Below, one piece after another: positions 56,233-64,000 of a stretch of DNA of 64,000 nt. The notes under the pieces are model-generated. The model saw nothing but the letters and a program-made list of their open reading frames with translations, was not told where the DNA came from and searched no databases. The stretch covers positions 170,566-234,565 of the forward strand of contig JAOBSW010001127.1 in assembly GCA_026214975.1 (NCBI GenBank), in the 5' to 3' direction. The stretch comes from Gentiana macrophylla. Taxonomy: Eukaryota > Streptophyta > Magnoliopsida > Gentianales > Gentianaceae. The position numbers and the translations under genes were made by a program. Each line of letters begins with the position of its first letter. Within the stretch, counting starts at the first letter, position 1.

Positions 56233-57061
56233 ATGAGAGCTAGAGATGCGACTCCTACAAGCGTATCTGTGGAAAAATCCATGGAAATTGAGAATGATCC
56301 AGAGGAAGTGAGTGTTCCAACCAATTTAGCCAGTGCTTCATCTCAGCTTTAATCTAAGATGTTTGACCCGGAAACCCGTCTACGGATCTAGGAAGGTACC
56401 TGACGCCTTATAGGTAGCTTTGGGAGAGCCTCCGTTCTTGCTAAACGTAGCCTGGACTACATATGCCAGGAATATAACATTAATCGGGGGATTTATACTC
56501 CCACGCTTCCAGTGGAACCTTGGCCGTATACCGGTCATTCCCCCAAGGGATTCGACGCTATCTACGAAGGCCAATTGAAGGGTGGATTACGGCTACCCTG
56601 GTGCCCCGCATTTCTAGATGTGTTAAGATGCTACAAGATTGGTGCTGCACAAGTAACTCCTAACGGTTTTAGGAGTATCATCGAGTTCGCTATCCTTTGT
56701 AGGAAGGAGAATGTTCGCTTTATGGTCCCTCTATTCCAAAGTTTTCACCATATTCAGAAGAATCCAGGGCCGAGTGGGTGGTACACCTTCCCCCGCTGTC
56801 CCGGTATTCAAGCCTATATTGCCGATGGTGTTTCGCCAGCCAATAACTGGAAAACACGATTCTTCTTCATCAGGTGTATGAATCGGGACTGGGATGCCGC
56901 GCCTGACTTGAGGGGATTTCACCTATGTGCATACCATTCTTAATGGAAACTTTTTTTTATTACTGATAAAGAGTTATCTTTGGAGCTTATTGATGCATCT
57001 CGGCTGCATGATGCTGGGCCGGAACCCTTTGAACCTTTAAATGCTGCAGAGCACGCTTCTC
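56233..57061 (+). pseudogene. Antisense ORF of W, exon 1
   Basis: ATG 56233 (MRARDATPTSVSVEKSMEIE) with an acidic/Ser-rich N-terminus and stops near 56350, 56390 and 56402. The domain matches X exon 1: NRGIYTPTLPVEPWPYTGHS, KGGLRLPWCPAFLDVLRCYK, GFRSIIEFAILCRKENVRFM and NWKTRFFFIRCMNRDW. The motif order is identical to 11280-11700. A further stop lies at 56941. Same PF04195-like family by pattern. Donor-like GTAAAAATC at 57062. Confidence 0.7.
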
Positions 57062-57179
57062 GTAAAAATCTGACCATTACCCTCATGTTTTCATTGTTTC
57101 TTCTGATTTTCATGATATGACATTTATCCTTGTCCTTTTTTTAATGTGATCGCCCTATTGTATCCGTTGAATGTTATAG
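57062..57179 (+). other. Intron 1 of the antisense ORF of W
   Basis: GTAAAA donor, T-rich tract (CCTTGTCCTTTTTTTAATG), acceptor GAATGTTATAG. Same position as 11887-11964 in X. Confidence 0.6.
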
Positions 57180-57631
57180 GAGGGGAGCTGGTCAGATCAA
57201 GCACGTCTACTAAAGGAACGCATTCTGACGAGCGTCTTTCTTCCCAACATACGGGTATAGCCATTAACGCGGTGCCCCTCAGTGCTTTCATGACTATTTC
57301 CCAGCCGAGTCATCAGAGGGAGAATATTCCTATTTCTTCTGCTCTAAGGGTGGATATTACAGCTCCTACAATTGAAATCCCAGATGAAGATGTTGAAGAA
57401 GAGGACGAAGGCACACTTCTGATTATGAGGAGCCGTACTGAGGCCGGTGATCGACAAAGGAAGATGAGCATAAATGAGGCTTCTTTGGGTTAGTCTCCTG
57501 AGTCGACTGACCCGAATGGTGAAGCCGATGAGGGTAATGACGTTGAGGATGAGGAAGAACTGGAACCTGATCCTTTATTGGAAATGACCCATGAGCAGTT
57601 GGCCAATGAGGGTCTCAGCATAATCAAATAC
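57180..57631 (+). pseudogene. Antisense ORF of W, exon 2
   Basis: Open except for one TAG at 57491-57493. Low-complexity and acidic (IPDEDVEEEDEGTLLI; EGNDVEDEEELEPDPLLEM), ending EQLANEGLSIIKY before a GTAAGT donor. The counterpart in X is also charge-rich. Confidence 0.65.
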
Positions 57632-57708
57632 GTAAGTGTTCTTGGCGCTCTTCCATGCTTTATCATTAGGCGTTATATCTTCTAAAGTTTAAATTATTCC
57701 TGTCTCAG
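57632..57708 (+). other. Intron 2 of the antisense ORF of W
   Basis: GTAAGTGTT donor and TTCCTGTCTCAG acceptor, 77 bases. Confidence 0.7.
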
Positions 57709-58370
57709 GGATCTCGTATTAGAGAAGAGACATTCAAGCGATTGGCTACTGTGGCCTCATGTATGGAGAATTTGAGAAAGAGAATCTCTGAATTAGAGCA
57801 GGGATTAACTGAGCGTGAGCAGCTCAAACAGAGTTTACAAGCTGTAGTTAAGGAGATTGAATCTCTCAAGAAACGGTTCTAGGATCAGGAAGCAGAAGTG
57901 CAAAGATTAGGATCCACTTATGAGACTTCCCTTGAAACCATGCATGGGGAACACTTGGCAGAGACATCTGAAATGGGGCAGATTATCGCCAAACTAAGGG
58001 AAGAGAAGAATACCTTATCGGCTGAACTTGAGCCACCCCTTCCTGAGTTCTAGATGAGTATAAGGCCTCTCCTTAGTTTAAACAGGCAATGGACCTATTG
58101 CTCACCCCTGCTGAATGTGAGTTTTACTCTATGGGAATTATCGAGGCATTGACCCAATTTCTCGATTTGGACATCACTCGCCTTCCCTATGCCAACCTGT
58201 ATAGGTCTAGTATGGACAAGGTTTATAATGACTGTGTGGCGGATTTCCGAAAAAGAGTGGATATCATAGCTCGGCATAAATCTCGACTGATTTCCCTTCG
58301 GAGGTCTTCCGACCATCCTGGGACAGGCGCAGCTACGACACCAGGGCAGGATTCAACTCCTGGGTCTTAA
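57709..58370 (+). pseudogene. Antisense ORF of W, exon 3 (coiled coil)
   Basis: GSRIREETFKRLATVASCME begins a long heptad-rich helix (RISELEQGLTEREQLKQSLQ, IIAKLREEKNTLSAELE) with stops near 57880 and 58052. A frame change follows, then ATG 58089 (MDLLLTPAECEFYSMGIIEA) to TAA 58368. The tail DSTPGS ends the protein. Likely a multimerising protein (inference from coiled coil). Confidence 0.65.
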
Positions 58371-58807
58371 CTTGTATGCTTTTTATTTTTAAAAGTATCA
58401 AAAAATTGTAAATGGAGCATAATGTATATGAATAATATAAATTTTTTTAGCACTTACTTGAATGTATATCTTTTGATTCTGATCTGCGTTGCGTAGCCCC
58501 CAGAATGCCTTTCGGTAAGATGTATTCTTTGAATGGCATACTTACCTCATACTCGCCATCCATTTCCCTCTTAGGGTATTTTTTTTATAGAATAGAAGGT
58601 TTATACCGAGTCTGACCTGCGAAATAGTGCATCCATCCTATGGTCAGAGTTAAAGGTATACAATGTATCCAATCTGCGGAACTCAGTGAGTCGGACGTAG
58701 ATTTACACTGAGTCACCTTAGGAAGTCAGCGTGTCCGTCGATTTTGTCCTGCTTTTATGACCGTGCATTTAATATTAAATTGACCACGGTTTTGGTAACC
58801 TTGGGGC
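58371..58807. other. Non-coding tail of W
   Basis: Contains CGAGTCTGACCTGCG (58597-58611) and related phrases that resemble a single unit of the 76-bp repeat of X. W is cut at 58807 by element T. Confidence 0.45.
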
Positions 58808-60490
58808 TGTAATATCCCGAAATTTTGACTCCCTATTTAATTGAAAAAAAAAAAGGGTTCAATAACTTGGGGAATTATGTGTTTAGTAATTATTTGGAAG
58901 GGTGATTAATAATTAAATGGAATCTTTATAATTCTTTAATTAAAAGGAAATACATTGGTTAATAATTAAAAGGGGAGGGGGACATCTTTTATTCCTTCTC
59001 CATCTTTTTCCCAATTACACGTGAAACCCAAACCCTCCCCATTGCCGCCGACTGTGTGAAGAAGAAGGAGAGAAAAATATCTCTCCTTGGTGTTTAGGAA
59101 TTAAGTAAAGTCGGTAAATTGTTTTCTTTTATAGATTCGAGCTTCGTTGAGGATCGTTTCTAGCTTAGCAAGGGCTTTCAAGAACGCAGCAATTCCGGTA
59201 AGGATAATTCTATGCTGTCAAAAGTTTAACTTGATGCTGTAAAAGTTTAATTTAAGACTTCTATGCTTGTGTGCCACGGTTTTGGTGTGTTAAACGTTCC
59301 TAGTAGTGTGTTTTTGTGTTAGTTAAAAATCTACAGTCGATATGATACCTTTGTATGGAGTTTTCTGGGCCTAAAGTGTTGTTTTTTTCTTTGTGTTGTG
59401 GGAAACGGCTCGGAAATCGCGTAGAGAGCTTTTAGGGTTTTAGTTGAAACCCAGGCTGGACGGGCGTCTGCCTTGAGAGGACGGGCGTCCAGTCTTGGTC
59501 TCAACTCAGACGGGCGTCTGGGTTCCTGGACGGGCGTCTGAAGGGCTACTTTTGATTCAGGATGTAAAGTTTTCTGGTGGACGGGCGTCCAAGTATAATG
59601 GACGGACGTCCAGGTGCTAAAAATCGATTCAGGATGTAACAGGTTTCCTTGGACGCGCGTCTGAGATCTTGGACGGGCGTCTACTTCTTCCAAACGGGCG
59701 TCCAACATTTCAGACGGGCGTCCAGTTTAAATGTTCTCTCTTCTTTGTTAGTTAGGAATAAACCTTACGAGCATGTTTTTTTGTAAGTTGTGTTTGGATG
59801 AGACAACGGTATTGGTAACATTGGGTTTTGGATTTTGGGCATTGGAGTTGTAGACCCGTAGTGGTTGGGCCGGATAGGGTAGCTCCCAAAGCCGTAAACC
59901 CGGAAGGTTTCTTACGACTTCAATGACCCTACGTGTGCGGGAGTTGCAGGCGGTGATGTGGTCGGGCCGGATAGGGAAGTACCCGAAGCCGGAACCCGGG
60001 AAGGTTTCCTTGCACCTCAAAGACGTGATGGTCCATCTAGTATGGTACCATTGGATGACCTTTAGGACCCTCCTCTCTAGGGCTTTACCCTTTTGAGGGA
60101 TGTGCACATTCGGGACCTTTAGGTGGCTAGTTGTGATGTTCGGTATCTGTTATGGTCAGGTCGTAACTTTTATAGATTGGTTGGGTCCTTCATACATTTA
60201 GTAGTACCTTTCTTGAGTTGGTTTTACTTTTGTACACTAGATTTACTCTTACTCAACTTTATAGTTGACGGTTTGTACTTTTTCCTCGACCTGCTATGAT
60301 CCATTTATGGGGGAGTGATTCTTAGCAGTACTTCTATGGATGTTTGCTTGTTCTTTGGGATGTCGCGGGGTTTGAGAGCCACGTAGTCGTGATCACATGT
60401 TGTCTACATTATTTGAATTTTAAATTCTAAAGATTTTGATGTTCCGTGATAATTACATTTTCTTTGATTTGTACTCACTTTAATATTTTC
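58808..60490 (+). repeat. 5' LTR of T (3' boundary lost)
   Basis: Typical Tekay-type LTR with A/T-rich start, GGTAAGGAT splice-like site near 59198-59206 and GTTTGAGAGCCACGTAGTCG near the end (60370-60389). No GGGTGTTACA-type end or PBS follows. Carries ten palindromic 14-mers at 59457-59724. Confidence 0.7.
59457..59724 (+). promoter_or_regulatory. Array of ten 14-bp palindromes in the T LTR
   Basis: Starts at 59457, 59478, 59507, 59527, 59578, 59599, 59650, 59670, 59691 and 59711. Consensus YRGACGGGCGTCYR: CAGACGGGCGTCTG at 59507 and TGGACGGGCGTCCA at 59578 have perfect 6-bp arms. Starts are mostly 20-29 or about 51 bases apart, often 20-21. A longer phrase GATTCAGGATGTAA recurs twice (59553-59566, 59626-59639). 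Confidence 0.75.
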
Positions 60491-60500
60491 TTTCAAAATA

Positions 60501-61049
60501 ATGAATGGTGAATGTTTATTTTCTTTTCTTTGTGGAATGTTGAATGTTACCGCCACGATCGTGTGTCGCGATGAGTGGGACTACGGTGACCAATACCGCG
60601 CCATTTGGCGAAAGCAATCGACCATCGTGGTCGGCCGGCCTGATTCGGTGAGAAAAATCGATCGGGAGATTATTCGACCGGGCGAGAGAGAGGCCGAGCA
60701 GAGCAACCACGTAGTGACGGGTAATTTTCTAGTTAACTCATTTTTATCCTATGTACTTTTTGATTCGGGTGCATCATGTTCCTTTGTAGCAAGTTCGCAT
60801 GTTTTGAGGTTAGGCCTAGTTACATTCGAGGTGATTGACAGTAAGTTTATGCAACCATCAGGAGAGTTAGTACCATGTTCTAAGTTGTATAGAGATGTAC
60901 CATTAGTGATTTTGGGAGCCAACTTGACGGTTGACTTGATCGAGTTTCCTCTTGAGAACTTCGACGTTATTTTGGGTATGGACTGGTTGAACCGGCATAA
61001 AGCCAAAATTGATTTGGAGCGAGAAGAAGGTAGCGTTGAGAGGCCCTAA
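60501..61049 (+). pseudogene. Protease of T
   Basis: A 182-aa stretch. The active site is SYVLFDSGASCSFVASSHVL (DSGAS), with the C-terminal motif [19 protein letters not shown]. The first 60 residues are not gag-like and may be fused LTR/spacer sequence. A small insertion near 61010-61020 shifts the frame into the RT stretch. Confidence 0.88.
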
Positions 61050-63432
61050 AGGGGTGCGAGTATCTTACAAGGGATTTGTGGACAAACCGAATGTGAAGAT
61101 CATTTCGGTGGTGACTTTGGGATCTCTCGTCAAGAGAGGGTACCCGTTGTTTATGTGTCACATGCATGATGTAAGCACAAGGGATCCTAAACTAACGGAC
61201 ATTGACGTAGTCCGTGATTTTGGGGACGTATTCCCGGATGAGATACCAGGTATGCCACCCCAGAGGGAAGTAGAGTTTGCAGTGGAGTTGGTGCCCGGGA
61301 CCAGACCGATATCGAAAGCACCCTATCGTATGGCACCTAAGGAATTAGCAGAACTAAAGGTACAATTGGAAGAACTGCTCGATAAGGGGTATATCCGACC
61401 GAGTGTGTCACCGTGGGGAGCACCGGTGTTGTTTGTGAAGAAGAAGGATGGTAGTATGCGGCTGTGTATTGATTACCGGGAGCTGAACAACGTCACAGTG
61501 AAGAACAAGTATCCGTTACCAAGGATCGATGACTTGTTCGATCAACTACGGGGGGCAGGCATTTTCTCGAAGATTGATTTGCGATCAGGGTATCACCAGC
61601 TCAGGGTAGCAGATGCGGATATTCCAAAGACCGCATTTCGTACCAGGTACGGACATTACGAATTCACGGTCATGCCTTTCGGATTGACCAACGCACCAGC
61701 AATTTTCATGGATTTAATGAACCGGGTATTCAGACCCTACTTAGACCAGTTTGTAGTAGTCTTTATCGACGACATCCTGGTCTACTCTAAGACTAAGGGA
61801 GAACATGCCGAGCACCTGAGGCTCGTACTGCAGGTTTTACGAGAAAAACAACTGTATGCGAAACTGTCTAAATGTGAATTCTGGTTGGAACGAGTGGCAT
61901 TCTTGGGGCATGTTGTCTCGAAAGACGGTGTATCCGTTGATCCGAGCAAGATAGAGGCGGTGGCGAGGTGGCCAACACCTAAGAATGTTGCAGAAATTCG
62001 AAGCTTTTTGGGTTTGGCTGGATATTACCGAAGATTTGTAAAAGACTTTTCCAAGATTGCGAGGCCGATGACTGCGTTGATGCAGAAAGAGAACCGGTTT
62101 AAGTGGGATGACAATTGCGAGAGGGCGTTTCAACTACTTAAGGAACGGTTGACCACAGCTCCGGTGCTAGCATTACCCGACGGGAATGAGGACATCGAGG
62201 TTTATCTCGATGCATCGAAGAATGAGTGCAGGTTGCGATCGATGCAACGGAGGCGAGTGATCGCGTATGCATCGAGGCAGCTGAAACCATACGAGGGTAA
62301 CTACCCGACTCACGACTTAGAGTTGGTAGCTGTGGTCTTCGCATTGAAGATATGGCGACACTACTTGTACGGAATAACTTTTAAGGTGTTTTCAGATCAC
62401 AAGAGTTTGAAGTACATATTTACACAGAAGGAGCTCAACTTGCGTCAGAGGCGTTGGTTGGATCTAATTAAAGATTATGACATGGAAATCCAATACCACG
62501 AAGGGAAGGCCAATGTAGTGGCGGACGCTTTGAGTCGGAAATCGATTCATTCCTTGTGTGAGGAAGTAGCTCGGATCAGACTACGAGAAGAGTTGGACCG
62601 CATGGATATCTGTGTCATCCAGAAAGGCGGAGATAAAAGCGACTTCGTCTTACAACCCGAATTATACGCTGAGATCCGGGCGAGACAAGTGGGTGACAGG
62701 GTAATTGAGGCAAAGAAGGCCAAGATTGGTACAGATGGAGCGGCTGATTTTACGTTACACGAGGATGGTAGTATCCGGTTTAAGGGTCGGTGGTGTGTAC
62801 CAGCCGACGAAGAACTCAAGAGGCGGATCTTGAGTGAAGCTCATAATACGCCTTATTCTGTTCATCCAGGAGGAGACAAACTGTATAAAGATCTCAGGAA
62901 AACCTTTTGGTGGCCCAATATGAAACGCGAAGTGGCAGAATTTGTGGCAAAGTGCTTGACTTGTCAGAAGGTCAAGATTGAACATCGACGGCCACAGGGT
63001 ATGCTGCAGCCGTTGGATGTGCCGGTTTGGAAGTGGGATTCCATCTCCATGGATTTTGTATGCGGATTACCGAGGAGCCCTAAGGGGAATAATATGATTT
63101 GGGTCGTTGTGGATAGACTGACCAAAGCGGCGCATTTCATCCCGATGAAAGACACCTGGAGTAAGACGGAGTTGGCTATGGCATACCGGAGAAATATTGT
63201 GAGACTACATGGTATACCCAGCAGCATTGTGTCAGATAGAGATGCGAGATTCATATCCCGGTTTTGGCATGAGCTACAGGCAGCCTTGGGGACGGAGCTA
63301 CGAATGAGTCTGACTTTTCACCTGCGATACCGATGGTCAGACGGAGAGGACCATACAAACATTGGAAGACATGCTAAGGGCATGTGTATTAGAATTCAAA
63401 GGCTCTTGGGAGGAAAAGCTCGATCTTATTGA
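61009..63432 (+). pseudogene. Reverse transcriptase, RNase H and integrase of T
   Basis: 807 aa. [62 protein letters not shown] and catalytic [16 protein letters not shown] (FIDD, 61761-61772). RNase [21 protein letters not shown] (segment after the catalytic Asp altered), [20 protein letters not shown] and [12 protein letters not shown]. Integrase: H-x-H zinc region near 62839 with [19 protein letters not shown] (first Asp) and [15 protein letters not shown] (second Asp). A frameshift near 63330 ends the stretch before the catalytic Glu. Confidence 0.93.
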
Positions 63433-64000
63433 GTTTTCATACAACAACAGCTACCATGCCAGTATTAAGATGGCACCTTTTGAGGCACTTTATGGTAGGA
63501 AGTGCAAGAGTCCGGTTTGTTGGGACGATTCGTCCGAGGCAGTGATTTTGGGACCGCAGATGATCGAAGATACGATTAAGCAGGTGCAGATAATCCGAGA
63601 AAAAATGAAGGCTGCCCAGGATAGGCAGAAGAGTTATGCAGACTTACACCGCCGGGATATTGAGTTCGCCGTGGGCGATAAAGTATTGCTACGAGTATCA
63701 CCAACCAGAGGAGTGATGCGTTTTGGCAAGAAAGGGAAGTTGAGTCCCAAGTACGTGGGGCCATACGAGGTCTTGGACCGCATAGGTGAAGTAGCATATC
63801 GACTAGCCTTGCCACCGGCGTTGGATAAAGTGCATAATGTGTTTCATGTATCTCAATTGCGCAAGTACATGAGTGATCCTTCTCACGTGATCGAACTGGA
63901 GGTCGTTGAACTGGATCAATCCTTGACTTACGAAGAGGTACCGGTACAGATATTAGATACCAAAGTACAGAAAACAAGGGGACGTGAGGTTAGCATCGTC
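63330..64000 (+). pseudogene. Integrase end of T, towards chromodomain
   Basis: In the shifted frame: [20 protein letters not shown] (catalytic Glu), FSYNNSYHASIKMAPFEALY, GRKCKSPVCWDD, then LSPKYVGPYEVLDRIGEVAY (GPY motif) and HNVFHVSQLRKYMSDPSHVI. The chromodomain expected for Tekay elements would begin at about the window edge. Confidence 0.9.

Larger units (their letters stand above)
58808..64000 (+). mobile_element. Element T: Tekay/Del-type chromovirus, 5' deleted, runs off window
   Basis: LTR start TGTAATATCCCG at 58808, then PR-RT-RNaseH-integrase in one direction to the window edge. Gag, PBS and the LTR end are missing; protease begins only a short distance after LTR-like sequence. 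RT and integrase motifs are of Tekay/Del type. Confidence 0.85.

Noticed and set aside
59331..59708. Minus ORF of 125 aa over the T LTR
   Set aside because: Again a translation of the 14-mer array; no domain.

Overview
This is plant nuclear DNA, probably from a eudicot. It is AT-rich and intergenic, made almost entirely of LTR retrotransposons inserted into one another. No intact host gene is visible. The only possible host-derived coding trace is a short, broken 11S-globulin-like (cupin) fragment near 43.54-43.74 kb. There are no bacterial features, CRISPR arrays or recognisable tRNA/rRNA genes. I assign lineages from reading-frame motifs, primer-binding sites (PBS), polypurine tracts (PPT) and LTR termini; no database search was run.

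Layout. (1) 1-4510: minus-strand Ty3/gypsy gag-PR-RT-RNaseH (element V, Tat/Ogre-like), cut by the 3' end of a SIRE-like copia element (LTR 4511-6191, env-like ORF remnants 6350-7560). (2) 7869-10240: element Y, a 2.4-kb non-coding LTR element with TSD AGATC and one LTR collapsed to a 52-bp palindrome. Y sits in the 3' LTR of element X. (3) Element X (about 10241-43225 with its insertions): minus-strand Tat-lineage gypsy with LTRs at 10241-10558 (partial) and 42617-43225. It carries an antisense, intron-containing ORF (plus strand). (4) Inside that ORF sits Athila-type element E1 (11990-35211, TSD CTCAC). Inside the pol of E1 sits a second, minus-strand Athila-type element E2 (18099-30066, TSD CCAAG). 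This is a three-level nest whose LTRs, PBSs, PPTs and TSDs can all be read. (5) 43226-44279: flank with the cupin fragment and a TTA microsatellite. (6) Element W: a second Tat-type element, with a diverged LTR at about 44280-44972 and the antisense ORF at 56233-58370. It is interrupted by an unclassified LTR-like repeat (U), which is itself interrupted by element Z. (7) Z (45459-54730, TSD ACATC): 1.79-kb LTRs that look nearly identical, around 5.7 kb of non-coding internal DNA, so a non-autonomous (LARD-like) element. (8) 58808-64000: a Tekay/Del-type chromovirus (T), plus strand, whose LTR runs almost directly into protease; its 3' end lies outside the window.

The coding parts are ordinary retrotransposon polyproteins, mostly broken by stops and frameshifts. 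The novel-looking signals are non-coding. First, Z carries four copies of a 33-nt stem-loop with a compensatory stem change and sequence-divergent but still complementary outer stems. Second, dense arrays of a 14-bp palindrome of the TGGACGGGCGTCCA type occur in the U3 of E1 just upstream of a TATA box, in a TGAACG-type variant in the E1 leader, and independently in the LTR of unrelated element T. A looser analogue occurs in U. Third, paired 3'-UTR hairpins with covarying stems are shared by E1 and E2. Fourth, a spliced antisense ORF is conserved between X and W.
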